Origin: Chryseobacterium sp. RU37D
GTDB taxonomy: Bacteria > Bacteroidota > Bacteroidia > Flavobacteriales > Weeksellaceae
Direction: 5' to 3'
Length of the DNA stretch: 64,000 nucleotides
NCBI RefSeq assembly: GCF_900156075.1
Contig: NZ_FTMM01000004.1
Span: 62,001 to 126,000 of the forward strand
How positions within the stretch are numbered: position 1 is the first letter of the stretch; every line of letters begins with the position of its first letter. Positions 9,466 through 17,728 of this stretch are shown one piece after another. A program made the position numbers and the translations under genes. Under the pieces are notes generated by a model, which made no database searches, had not been told where the DNA came from, and saw nothing but the letters and a program-made list of their open reading frames with translations.

Positions 9466-9503
9466 AAAAAGAGGCTGTCTCACTTTTGAGACAGCCTCTT
9501 TTT
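9466..9503 (-). terminator. Strong hairpin terminator of the carbonic anhydrase gene (GAGACAGCC family)
   Basis: A perfect 17-bp stem with a 4-base loop (arms 9466-9482 and 9487-9503). It is flanked by A and T tracts, so it works in either direction, and lies 18 bases past the carbonic anhydrase stop codon. The stem core GAGGCTGTCTCA recurs in two other terminators of this window (19388-19418 and 40708-40737). Confidence 0.8.
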
Positions 9504-9521
9504 CTGACTTAATTTTATATT

Positions 9522-10367
9522 TTAATAACCTGCATTCATATAGACTTTTCTTCCATTTAAAGGCTGAATTGCTCTGAAATTTGGTTCAGTATAAATTGTC
9601 TTATAAGAGCTAAGCTGGTCATTAGATAATTGTTGCTTATTTTTAAATACAAACCATGTAACAGGGCCGCCGTTTGGAGTCGAAGAGTTGGCACCAAAAT
9701 TTGGTGTCGTAAGAGAACCGCTGTAGGTGAAGTATTCACGGGTGTTGGTTGGTAAAATACTTGTAAGGTCAAATGCAGTATTCGGTGAATTTGTACCATT
9801 ACTTGTTGTGGGAGATTGTGCAAACAGGTTTTGTAAAGAAGAATTTCCGCTTCCAAGATCAACCAAAACTCCTAAAACGGCATAAGAATTATCATCTGCT
9901 ACATTTACAAAATGAATTTCCATTGTACTATATTTCCCGTCAACCGTATGCTCACTGCTATAGTGGAAATGGAAGTTTACAAGATTATATTTCTTCCCTC
10001 CTACCGTAATATAATTATTTAATTTATCAGTCCCACTTACATTTACCCTAAGATTTTCACCTGCATTATTCTGAACAGAGTTCAAAGTAACTGCACCATA
10101 ATGAATGTTGGGATCACTGCTTCGAAAGAGAATAGCTTTAGAAGGCTCAATATTGATCGGAGTTTGAGATTCTGCAACTGCAGCAGGAATATTTGAGGTA
10201 ACAATTGGAGTACTGATAATATCTGAAGGATATGAGTTTAGCTCATGGATACCATCATTGTCGCTTTGACATGAATTGATTAATAAAATCGGAGCTATTC
10301 CCAGAGTAAGAACAGCTTTTTTTACATTGGATTTTACCCACAATGCCAAATTTTCATTTTTTCTCAT
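9522..10367 (-). CDS. Alpha-class carbonic anhydrase, lipoprotein
   Basis: Interconverts CO2 and bicarbonate in the periplasm or at the cell surface. A lipoprotein signal ends at Cys33 (LLINSC). The family signature is clear: QTPINIEP near residue 68, zinc ligands His133 and His135 in FHFHYSSEHTVDGK, third ligand His152 in MEIHFVN, and the SGSLTTP motif near residue 216. The family's usual TPPC is here TPNF, so that Cys is absent. Length 281 is normal. It is a single gene with its own promoter and terminator. Confidence 0.93.
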   Translation of the reverse strand: MRKNENLALWVKSNVKKAVLTLGIAPILLINSCQSDNDGIHELNSYPSDIISTPIVTSNIPAAVAESQTPINIEPSKAILFRSSDPNIHYGAVTLNSVQNNAGENLRVNVSGTDKLNNYITVGGKKYNLVNFHFHYSSEHTVDGKYSTMEIHFVNVADDNSYAVLGVLVDLGSGNSSLQNLFAQSPTTSNGTNSPNTAFDLTSILPTNTREYFTYSGSLTTPNFGANSSTPNGGPVTWFVFKNKQQLSNDQLSSYKTIYTEPNFRAIQPLNGRKVYMNAGY

Positions 10368-10398
10368 TTGTATTTGTAATTAATATTTAATTATGAGA

Positions 10399-10406
10399 CA
10401 AATGTA
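10399..10406 (-). promoter_or_regulatory. -7 promoter box of the carbonic anhydrase gene
   Basis: Read on the minus strand the bases are TACATTTG, an exact match to TAnnTTTG, 32 bases before the ATG. The -33 element is not clear. Confidence 0.5.
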
Positions 10407-10611
10407 GAGATATTGAAAAAGTTAAAAAACAGTCTATCAATATTTTAACCAACTTTTAATGGAAGTTAAAAACCCATAAAATGATTTATATTATTAATTA
10501 AAATCAAAAAATTATATGATAGCGGAATTGCATATAAAGAAAAAACTTTTTGATCATAAATCTCTTATAGTATCAAAGTTTTTGAAAACACTTTAGCCTT
10601 TGTATTTAGTT

Positions 10612-10700
10612 CGATTATTATATATTAAAAAAATTAACTAGTAGTAGATAATTTTGATAATAAATTAATATTACAATCATTATATACTAAAAAAATCATT
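10612..10700 (+). repeat. Imperfect direct repeat upstream of the terpene synthase gene
   Basis: Two 27-base copies at 10612-10638 and 10674-10700 agree at 21 positions and share ATTATATA and CTAAAAAAATC-like cores. They lie 62 bases apart, about six helical turns. They could be paired operator sites, or a duplicated promoter region. Confidence 0.4.
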
Positions 10701-10717
10701 TTAAAGTGAAATTTATT

Positions 10718-10725
10718 TAAATTTG
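10718..10725 (+). promoter_or_regulatory. -7 promoter box of the terpene synthase gene
   Basis: TAAATTTG matches TAnnTTTG, 30 bases before the ATG at 10756. The downstream copy of the direct repeat ends 17 bases before it. Confidence 0.5.
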
Positions 10726-10755
10726 AACTGCAAATAACCATTAAATCAAATTACT

Positions 10756-11766
10756 ATGAAAAAAACAATTACCGATGAGGAATTCTATTCCGGGCTGAAA
10801 AGCCTTCCGCAGATTAAGTACCCTTTTCAAGACAAAATTCATCCTGACTATCAAAAGGCTCGTGAAGAATATTACGCCTGGATTGATGATGAATACAGTT
10901 TTCATAGCCTGGAAGCTCGCGAAAAACATAAAAAGCATCACTTTGTAGATATTGTAACCCGTGGAATGCCTTTTTTAAAATCGATCGAAGAAATTCGTCC
11001 TCTATCTGTATATACTGCAAACGGAGCTATGATGGATGATTATTTTGACCGGTGTACACTGGAAGAAATGTATAAAATAAGCGCCCAAATAGATGACATT
11101 TTAACCGGTAGAAGGCCTGAAGTACCAAAGGAAAAAGGTATTTTCCATTTCTACTGGCAACTGCGTCAGTATGCTTTGGAATCTGAGATTCCAGAAACAT
11201 TATATAAGAGGTTTGTAAAATCTATGCATGCCGTATTTGATGCTTATGCCGAAGAAAAGACTTACTACAGGGCCAATACTACTGCACCGCTGCCTGTTTA
11301 TACAATAATCCGTACCGATACAAGTGGTGTTCTTCCCTATTGTATTTATGCTGCTGTGCAAAAGGAATATCGTAAGATTCCAGATGAATTTTTCGATCAT
11401 CCCCATATTCTAAGGATTCAGACGTTATGTGCCATCATGATCGGGATACATAATGATATCATCTCTCTGCCTAAGGAACTTCACCGAGAAGGTGATACAA
11501 TGAATATTGTAAAAGTCATGCAGCATGACTATAAACTATCTCTGCGAGATGCTTATATGAAGTCTATTGAACTTCATGATCAATATCTGGATGAGTTTTT
11601 AATTCTGCAAAAGAACCTCCCTTTTTTTGGTGATTTCCAGAATCTTGTATCAGATTACGTTCAGGATCTGGGAATAATGATAGCAGGAGTATATAAATGG
11701 CATACCGCCGACACAACCCGCTATGTAAACGGCGGTTATGTAGAAGGAGAGTATGTAAGTAAATAG
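10756..11766 (+). CDS. Class I terpene synthase (terpene cyclase)
   Basis: Predicted to ionise and cyclise a linear prenyl diphosphate, most likely farnesyl or geranyl diphosphate, in the cytoplasm. All class I motifs are present: DDYFD at residues 94-98 (metal-binding DDxxD), pyrophosphate-sensor Arg186 in RTDTSG, the NSE triad Asn233, Ser237 and Glu241 in NDIISLPKE, and the C-terminal Arg322-Tyr323 pair. Length 336 fits bacterial sesquiterpene-type cyclases. No P450, methyltransferase or prenyltransferase is beside it, so it stands alone between a carbonic anhydrase and the convergent str operon. The product cannot be predicted from sequence. Confidence 0.88.
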   Translation: MKKTITDEEFYSGLKSLPQIKYPFQDKIHPDYQKAREEYYAWIDDEYSFHSLEAREKHKKHHFVDIVTRGMPFLKSIEEIRPLSVYTANGAMMDDYFDRCTLEEMYKISAQIDDILTGRRPEVPKEKGIFHFYWQLRQYALESEIPETLYKRFVKSMHAVFDAYAEEKTYYRANTTAPLPVYTIIRTDTSGVLPYCIYAAVQKEYRKIPDEFFDHPHILRIQTLCAIMIGIHNDIISLPKELHREGDTMNIVKVMQHDYKLSLRDAYMKSIELHDQYLDEFLILQKNLPFFGDFQNLVSDYVQDLGIMIAGVYKWHTADTTRYVNGGYVEGEYVSK

Positions 11767-11787
11767 TTTATTCACACATAAAAAATA

Positions 11788-11818
11788 AAATCCGTTCCAA
11801 AAGGAACGGATTTCTTTA
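11788..11818. terminator. Bidirectional terminator between terpene synthase and rpsJ
   Basis: A perfect 11-bp stem (AAATCCGTTCC with GGAACGGATTT) and AAAA loop, with A tracts before and T residues after. It ends both the terpene synthase transcript and the str operon. Confidence 0.8.
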
Positions 11819-11842
11819 TAATCATTGCAAAGTATACAATTA

Positions 11843-12148
11843 TCACACTTTAATTTCTACATCTACACCTGAAGGAAGTTCTAGCTTCATTAGAGCATCC
11901 ACAGTTTTAGAAGAAGAAGAGTAGATATCCATCAGTCTCTTGTGAGCTGATAACTGAAACTGCTCTCTTGCTTTCTTGTTTACGTGCGGAGATCTCAACA
12001 CAGTGAAGATTCTCTTATTTGTTGGTAATGGAATTGGCCCGTTTACTACAGCACCAGTAGCCTTTACCGTTTTTACGATTTTTTCAGCAGACTTATCTAC
12101 CAAGTTGTAATCGTAAGATTTAAGTTTTATTCTGATTCTTTGTGACAT
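11843..12148 (-). CDS. rpsJ: Ribosomal protein S10
   Basis: A small-subunit ribosomal protein, 101 residues, starting [18 protein letters not shown] and containing the S10 signature [22 protein letters not shown]. It is the last gene of the rpsL-rpsG-fusA-rpsJ unit, 17 bases after fusA, and is followed by a terminator rather than by rplC. Confidence 0.97.
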   Translation of the reverse strand: MSQRIRIKLKSYDYNLVDKSAEKIVKTVKATGAVVNGPIPLPTNKRIFTVLRSPHVNKKAREQFQLSAHKRLMDIYSSSSKTVDALMKLELPSGVDVEIKV

Positions 12149-12165
12149 TTTAATCTAATTTAATA

Positions 12166-14283
12166 TTAACCTTTAGCCTTAGCGATTACTTCTTCAGCAA
12201 CGTTTGTAGGAGCAGCTTCGTATTTCTCGAATTCCATAGAAGATGTTGCTCTACCTGAAGATAACGTTCTAAGAGAAGTTACATAACCAAACATTTCAGA
12301 AAGCGGAACGAAAGCTTTGATAACTTTAGCATTATTTCTGTCGTCCATACCGTTTACTGTACCTCTTCTTCTGTTAAGATCACCTACGATATCACCCATG
12401 TATTCTTCAGGAGTTACTACTTCCAGTTTCATGATTGGTTCCATGATAACTGCTTTAGCAGCTCTACCAGATTCTTTGAAACCTAACTTTGCAGCAAGTT
12501 CGAAAGATAACTGATCTGAGTCAACTTGGTGATAAGATCCATCTTTCAATGTAATTTTCATCGCTTCAACCTCGAATCCAGCTAAAGGACCGTTCTTCAT
12601 AGCTTCTTTGAATCCTTTTTCAACTGAAGGGATAAATTCTTTAGGAATGTTACCTCCTTTAATTTCATTTACGAATTCAAGACCAGTTTTACCCTCGTCT
12701 GCAGGACCAATTTCGAATACGATGTCGGCGAACTTACCTCTACCTCCAGATTGCTTTTTGTAAACCTCTCTGTGGTTAGCTTTTTGTGTAAGAGCTTCTT
12801 TGTATTCTACTTGCGGTTGACCTTGGTTAACCTCTACTTTGAACTCTCTTCTCATACGGTCTACGATGATATCCAAGTGAAGCTCACCCATACCAGAGAT
12901 GATAGTTTGTCCTGAAGCTTCATCAGTTTTAACTTGGAAAGTTGGATCTTCTTCAGCTAATTTAGCTAGAGCGTTACCCATTTTATCCTGATCAGCTTTA
13001 GTTTTAGGCTCAACAGCGATACCAATTACCGGATCTGGGAAGATCATAGATTCAAGAACGATAGGGTTCTTTTCATCAGATAAAGTATCACCAGTTTTAA
13101 TATCTTTAAATCCTACAGCTGCACCGATATCTCCAGCTTCGATAAACTCAACTGGATTTTGCTTGTTAGCGTGCATCTGATAGATTCTAGAAATTCTTTC
13201 TTTGTTTCCTGATCTTGTGTTAAGAACATAAGAACCGGCATCAAGTCTTCCTGAGTAAGCTCTGAAGAATGCTAATCTACCTACGAACGGGTCAGTAGCA
13301 ATTTTGAAAGCTAATGCAGAGAAAGGCTCTTCAACAGATGGTTTTCTTTCTATATCAGCATCAGTTCTCGGGTCTGTTCCTTTGATATTATCTTTATCTA
13401 GTGGAGAAGGAAGATATTTACAAACAGCGTCAAGCATGAACTGTACACCTTTGTTTTTGAAAGAAGAACCACAAGTCATAGGAATGATAGAAAGATCAAT
13501 AGTAGCTTTTCTTAGAGCTTCGTTGATTTCTTCTTCAGAAATTGAATCCGGATCTTCGAAGAATTTCTCCATCAAAGTCTCATCATAATCAGCTACAGCT
13601 TCTACTAATTTCTCTCTATATTCAAGAACTTCATCTTTCATGTCTTCAGGAATTGGAACTACCTCGAAAGTAGCACCTTGTCCTGCTTCATCCCAGATGA
13701 TTGCTCTGTTTTTAATCAAGTCTACAACCCCTTTGAAATCTTCTTCAGCACCGATTGGTAAAACGATTGGAACTGCATTAGATCCTAACATTTCTTTCAC
13801 TTGTTTTACAACGTTCAAGAAATCAGCACCTTGTCTGTCCATTTTGTTTACGAATCCCATTCTAGCAACTTTGTAGTTGTCAGCAAGTCTCCAGTTTGTT
13901 TCAGACTGAGGCTCTACTCCATCTACTGCAGAGAAAAGGAATACCAAACCGTCCAATACTCTCAAAGATCTGTTAACTTCCACTGTAAAGTCAACGTGTC
14001 CCGGTGTATCGATAATGTTGAAGTGGTAAGGTTTTGTTTCAGGTAATTTCTTACCTTGATCTGTTGGGAAATTCCAGTTACAAGTAGTTGCAGCAGAAGT
14101 AATAGTAATACCTCTTTCTGCTTCTTGTTCCATCCAGTCCATTGTAGAAGCACCATCGTGCACCTCACCAATTTTGTGGTTTACACCTGTATAGAATAAA
14201 ATCCTTTCTGTAGTGGTAGTCTTGCCTGCATCGATGTGAGCAGCGATACCAATATTTCTTGTAAATTTAAGATCTCTTCCCAT
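12166..14283 (-). CDS. fusA: Elongation factor G
   Basis: The translocase GTPase of translation. G1 is AHIDAGKT at residues 15-22, the switch region holds [12 protein letters not shown]3 is DTPGHVDF and G4 is NKMDR. Domains II-V follow over 705 residues, the normal length. It lies 6 bases after rpsG and 17 bases before rpsJ, so the genes are translated from one message. Codon use is the optimised type expected of an abundant factor. Confidence 0.98.
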   Translation of the reverse strand: MGRDLKFTRNIGIAAHIDAGKTTTTERILFYTGVNHKIGEVHDGASTMDWMEQEAERGITITSAATTCNWNFPTDQGKKLPETKPYHFNIIDTPGHVDFTVEVNRSLRVLDGLVFLFSAVDGVEPQSETNWRLADNYKVARMGFVNKMDRQGADFLNVVKQVKEMLGSNAVPIVLPIGAEEDFKGVVDLIKNRAIIWDEAGQGATFEVVPIPEDMKDEVLEYREKLVEAVADYDETLMEKFFEDPDSISEEEINEALRKATIDLSIIPMTCGSSFKNKGVQFMLDAVCKYLPSPLDKDNIKGTDPRTDADIERKPSVEEPFSALAFKIATDPFVGRLAFFRAYSGRLDAGSYVLNTRSGNKERISRIYQMHANKQNPVEFIEAGDIGAAVGFKDIKTGDTLSDEKNPIVLESMIFPDPVIGIAVEPKTKADQDKMGNALAKLAEEDPTFQVKTDEASGQTIISGMGELHLDIIVDRMRREFKVEVNQGQPQVEYKEALTQKANHREVYKKQSGGRGKFADIVFEIGPADEGKTGLEFVNEIKGGNIPKEFIPSVEKGFKEAMKNGPLAGFEVEAMKITLKDGSYHQVDSDQLSFELAAKLGFKESGRAAKAVIMEPIMKLEVVTPEEYMGDIVGDLNRRRGTVNGMDDRNNAKVIKAFVPLSEMFGYVTSLRTLSSGRATSSMEFEKYEAAPTNVAEEVIAKAKG

Positions 14284-14289
14284 TTCAGA

Positions 14290-14766
14290 TTAGAATTTGA
14301 AGTGTGAGAAAGCTTTGTTAGCTTCCGCCATTTTGTGAGTATCAGTTTTCTTTTTGAAAGCTGCACCTTCTTCTCTAGAAGCAGCTACAACTTCGTTAGC
14401 TAATTTCAAAGCCATAGACTTATCATTTCTGGCTTTAGAATATTTGATTAACCATTTCATTGCCATAGAAATTTTTCTGTCGGCTCTGATTGGCATAGGA
14501 ATCTGAAAGTTAGCCCCACCTACTCTTCTAGAACGTACTTCTACGTGAGGCATAACGTTTGTTAATGCATCTTTCCAGATTTCTAGTGCAGTTTTTTCAG
14601 TTTCTCCTTTTTTAGTTTCTACAATATCTAATGCATCATAGAAAATTTTGAATGCGATTGACTTCTTACCGTCAAGCATTAAATTGTTTACGAATCTCGT
14701 TACCAATTGATCATTAAACTTTGGATCTGGTAACAACGGTCTTTTTTTCGCTTTCGTCTTTCTCAT
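14290..14766 (-). CDS. rpsG: Ribosomal protein S7
   Basis: A 158-residue small-subunit protein that nucleates assembly of the 30S head. It contains the conserved [17 protein letters not shown] and [13 protein letters not shown] segments. It follows rpsL after 23 bases and precedes fusA by 6. In other bacteria S7 can repress this operon; no binding site was identified here. Confidence 0.98.
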   Translation of the reverse strand: MRKTKAKKRPLLPDPKFNDQLVTRFVNNLMLDGKKSIAFKIFYDALDIVETKKGETEKTALEIWKDALTNVMPHVEVRSRRVGGANFQIPMPIRADRKISMAMKWLIKYSKARNDKSMALKLANEVVAASREEGAAFKKKTDTHKMAEANKAFSHFKF

Positions 14767-14789
14767 TGCTTTTGTACCTTATTTAATGA

Positions 14790-15203
14790 TTATTTTTTCT
14801 TACCTTTTGCTGGTGCAGCTGGTGCCTGACCTGGTTTTGGTCTCTTAGCTCCATACTTCGATCTTCTCTGTGTTCTTCCATTTACACCTGCGGTGTCTAA
14901 TGCACCTCTTACGATGTGGTAACGTACTCCCGGTAGGTCTTTCACCCTTCCGCCTCTAACCAATACTATCGAGTGCTCCTGTAGATTGTGTCCTTCGCCC
15001 GGGATATAGGCATTAACTTCTTTACCGTTAGAAAGCCTTACCCTTGCTACTTTTCTAAGTGCAGAGTTAGGTTTCTTAGGTGTAGTAGTATATACTCTCG
15101 TACATACACCACGTCTTTGTGGACAAGAATCTAGGGCAGCCGATTTGCTCTTCTTGGCAAGCGTGGCTCTTCCTTTTCTTACTAATTGTTGAATAGTAGG
15201 CAT
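14790..15203 (-). CDS. rpsL: Ribosomal protein S12
   Basis: A decoding-centre protein of the small subunit. The conserved core is present, with [18 protein letters not shown] and the [13 protein letters not shown] loop near the C-terminus. The length of 137 exceeds the usual 124 because of a Pro/Ala/Lys tail ([14 protein letters not shown]), a common extension in Bacteroidota. It is the first gene of the str operon. Confidence 0.98.
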   Translation of the reverse strand: MPTIQQLVRKGRATLAKKSKSAALDSCPQRRGVCTRVYTTTPKKPNSALRKVARVRLSNGKEVNAYIPGEGHNLQEHSIVLVRGGRVKDLPGVRYHIVRGALDTAGVNGRTQRRSKYGAKRPKPGQAPAAPAKGKKK

Positions 15204-15227
15204 TTAATTGCTTTTTATTTTAGGGTG

Positions 15228-15257
15228 CAAATTTAGTAATTTTTTTTAAAATAACAA
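15228..15257 (-). promoter_or_regulatory. Promoter of the str operon
   Basis: On the minus strand TTG (15255-15257), a 19-base spacer and TAAATTTG (15228-15235) match the Bacteroidota consensus. The -7 box is 24 bases before the rpsL ATG. Confidence 0.75.
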
Positions 15258-15313
15258 GCAGTTAGGTATAATTAATATCTTTATTTAAAAATTAAATTAA
15301 CAGACACTTACGT

Positions 15314-16903
15314 TTAGTTAATAATTGTGACTTGTACATTTTTATTCCAGCTAAATCCTTTAATATTCTTTTTTAACGATTCAAGACCATTGAGACGAAT
15401 TGAATAGATGGAAACTTCACCTTTTGAAACTGTAATTACATCATTTATTTTTAAAACCGCTGCCTTTTTCCATGTTTTTGGAACATGCCCATGAAACCAT
15501 TCATCATAAATGACTGCGACATCATATTTATTAGTAATAGCATATTGGGTAAGAAAATTTTCAAAATGAATATCAACCGGTTTTTTATTTTCATTAAACG
15601 GAATCATTTCTTTAGAACCTAAACCGACAATATCTAATAAATGAATATCTGTGAAATAGGTAATCGCGCCTATATCATTGGCAACAACCCTCGCATCATT
15701 ATAATAAGTATGCAGAAATTTTGCTGACTGGATTTGTTGTTCGTAAACATTCTTTCCTCCATTATCTAGCATTTTGTGGGCAAATGAAAGCTTATAGATC
15801 AACAAAAATACATTCATTCCGATAAGAACAAAAATCAATTTTTCTTTTTTAATATTTGTCTTAAAATTTTCAAAAACCTCTTTTAGCCTTGGAATCAAAA
15901 CCATAGAAAACCCCACCAGAATATAAGCTTCATATCTAAAATTACCTTTCAAATCCGCAAACATGGAATGACAGATCATTAATAATGAAATGACAATTAA
16001 AAGAAAATTATCTTTAATGATTTGATTAAGATTTTTTCTTTTAAAGTCTCTTATAATAAAAACCAAACCCATAATGGCAGGAAAAAGCCCAATCTTATAG
16101 AAGCTTATGTTCAATAAAAAATTATCTAAAAAAATTAATTTAAGCTGTTGGGGAAAGTTTGAGTTTAAAGTAAATTTTGTTCCTTTTACCACCACAGAGT
16201 TTGGAAAAAAGTAACCCTCATGCAGATAATTAAAATAACAAAAGACCACAATCGGTAGAAAGCCAATTAATAAAACTAAAACCGCTTCTTTCCATTTCTT
16301 AATTATTGTAAAAATGAAAGCCATGATTACAAAATAAAACATGCTTTCAAAGCGCACGAGTCCCATTAATAATAAAGAAAAGTAAAATCCGAAAACGGAA
16401 AGTTTATTTTTAAAATTAGAAAAGCAGAAAATATTTACTACAAATAAAAACACATGGAGTACGTGCTCCATCCCTGACAATAACTGCAAATGCAAAATGG
16501 AAAAAAATAAAGTAAAAATAACAGAATACACAATACTTTTAACTGAATTAAAAATTTTAGAAAAATATTTATTTAAGAAATAAATTAAACCCAGCCCGGA
16601 AATCATATTAAAATAAAGCGGCAGCTGATCATTATTCCCAAAAATTTTAATTAAAACACTTAAAAAATAAGTAAAGAAGGGTGAAGAAGATGTGGAAGAG
16701 AATTTATATTTTGTAATTCCCCATACATTATATAAAGCAAAGTTCTTTGCCATTGCCAAATGTATATAAGCATCATCAATAAGATAAATATAATGTCCAT
16801 CGGTTTTTTGAAGCGCATTAATATAATATCCAACACATACCGTAGAGAATATTAAAAACGATATCCAAAAACTCTTTATATTAAGATTGAAAGTAGAGCT
16901 CAT
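15314..16903 (-). CDS. Multi-pass membrane protein resembling GT-C glycosyltransferases
   Basis: A 529-residue protein with roughly ten to twelve hydrophobic helices in the first 390 residues and a soluble C-terminal part. The first extracytoplasmic loop carries IDDAYIHLAMAKNFALYN. This is the acidic-pair motif seen in GT-C enzymes such as PMT/AftB-like transferases, which use lipid-linked sugars. The C-terminal segment VANDIGAITYFTDIHLLDIVGLGS is also typical of that group. It is a single gene on the minus strand. Acceptor and donor are unknown. The last 50 residues are divergent and add no clear motif. Confidence 0.6.
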   Translation of the reverse strand: MSSTFNLNIKSFWISFLIFSTVCVGYYINALQKTDGHYIYLIDDAYIHLAMAKNFALYNVWGITKYKFSSTSSSPFFTYFLSVLIKIFGNNDQLPLYFNMISGLGLIYFLNKYFSKIFNSVKSIVYSVIFTLFFSILHLQLLSGMEHVLHVFLFVVNIFCFSNFKNKLSVFGFYFSLLLMGLVRFESMFYFVIMAFIFTIIKKWKEAVLVLLIGFLPIVVFCYFNYLHEGYFFPNSVVVKGTKFTLNSNFPQQLKLIFLDNFLLNISFYKIGLFPAIMGLVFIIRDFKRKNLNQIIKDNFLLIVISLLMICHSMFADLKGNFRYEAYILVGFSMVLIPRLKEVFENFKTNIKKEKLIFVLIGMNVFLLIYKLSFAHKMLDNGGKNVYEQQIQSAKFLHTYYNDARVVANDIGAITYFTDIHLLDIVGLGSKEMIPFNENKKPVDIHFENFLTQYAITNKYDVAVIYDEWFHGHVPKTWKKAAVLKINDVITVSKGEVSIYSIRLNGLESLKKNIKGFSWNKNVQVTIIN

Positions 16904-16979
16904 ATTTTACATATATTATAAAAATGTCAAAGATAAGTATCATCAATCACGAAACCATATTTCCATACACAATATTTAC

Positions 16980-16987
16980 TAAATTTG
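16980..16987 (+). promoter_or_regulatory. -7 promoter box of dps
   Basis: TAAATTTG matches TAnnTTTG and lies 26 bases before the dps ATG. Confidence 0.5.
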
Positions 16988-17013
16988 CTATATAAAATAA
17001 ACTGCTATATAAT

Positions 17014-17490
17014 ATGAAAAATGCAAACATCATTGGCTTAAAGGAAGCTGATTGCAAAAAGATTGCAGAAAAGCTTAATATTCTTCTCGCCAATTATTCT
17101 GTGTTTTACCAAAACACAAGAGGCTTCCACTGGAATATCAAGGGAAATCAGTTCTTTACGCTTCATCCAAAATTTGAAGAATTGTACAACAGCCTTGTTT
17201 TAAAAATCGATGAAATTGCCGAGCGAATCCTGACATTAGGTGCAACACCTGTACATAATTATTCTGATTACCTGAAGGCCGCAACCATCAAAGAAAGCCA
17301 GGAAGTAACCGACGCAACAAAAAGTGTTGAAAACATCCTGAATTCCTTTAAAGTGGTGATTGACTTACAAAGAGAAATTCTTGAGATTACAGACCAGGCC
17401 GGAGATGAAGGTACAAACTCACAAATGAGCGACTACATCACAGAACAGGAAAAAGAAGTCTGGATGTACAACTCTTACCTGGGTAAGTAA
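17014..17490 (+). CDS. dps: Dps-family ferritin-like protein
   Basis: Forms a dodecameric shell that oxidises and stores iron and can protect DNA under starvation or peroxide stress. The inter-subunit ferroxidase ligands are all present with canonical spacing: His39 in GFHWNIKG, His51, Asp66 and Glu70 in KIDEIAERILTLG. Length 158 is normal. It is monocistronic, with its own promoter and a downstream hairpin. DNA binding cannot be judged because the N-terminal tail is short. Confidence 0.92.
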   Translation: MKNANIIGLKEADCKKIAEKLNILLANYSVFYQNTRGFHWNIKGNQFFTLHPKFEELYNSLVLKIDEIAERILTLGATPVHNYSDYLKAATIKESQEVTDATKSVENILNSFKVVIDLQREILEITDQAGDEGTNSQMSDYITEQEKEVWMYNSYLGK

Positions 17491-17502
17491 TTCAAAAATA
17501 GC

Positions 17503-17640
17503 CTGGAAGATAGAAGTTGGAAGCAGGGTATTATTACAAAGTATTCTTTTTCAGGATGTCAGATTAAATCTTCATTAAAAGAGAAAAGATCAATTTTATG
17601 GCTTTAACAAACTTTACCCTCCCCTCCTCCAGCTTCTAAC
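17503..17640. repeat. Degenerate intergenic repeat flanked by GGAAG/CTTCC-type motifs
   Basis: The spacer after dps has a purine-rich start (TGGAAGATAGAAGTTGGAAG) and a pyrimidine-rich end (CCTCCAGCTTCTAAC) that are partly complementary. This resembles short interspersed repeats common in flavobacterial intergenic DNA. A 13-base part (TGGAAGATAGAAG) also occurs just before the second tandem tRNA-Glu near 26187. Confidence 0.35.
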
Positions 17641-17663
17641 AAAATTTCATCTGAAAATATTAA

Positions 17664-17697
17664 AAAATCGTCTTACATTTAGGCGATTTTATTTTTA
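17664..17697 (+). terminator. Terminator after dps
   Basis: A 10-bp stem with one wobble pair (AAAATCGTCT with AGGCGATTTT), a 7-base loop and a T-rich tail. Confidence 0.65.
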
Positions 17698-17702
17698 TTA
17701 AT

Positions 17703-17710
17703 TATATTTG
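17703..17710 (+). promoter_or_regulatory. -7 promoter box of pncB
   Basis: TATATTTG is an exact match to TAnnTTTG. It overlaps a possible TTG start at 17708, which is a reason to prefer the ATG at 17729. Confidence 0.55.
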
Positions 17711-17728
17711 CGTACAAACTACACAATA

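Larger units (their letters stand above)
10368..10755. other. Divergent intergenic region between carbonic anhydrase and terpene synthase
   Basis: This 388-base, very AT-rich spacer holds the carbonic anhydrase promoter (10399-10406), a candidate terpene synthase -7 box (10718-10725) and an imperfect direct repeat (10612-10638 and 10674-10700). No small gene is supported. Confidence 0.6.

Noticed and set aside
13304-14046. Frames opposite and overlapping fusA
   Set aside because: Shadows of the highly biased EF-G codon use.
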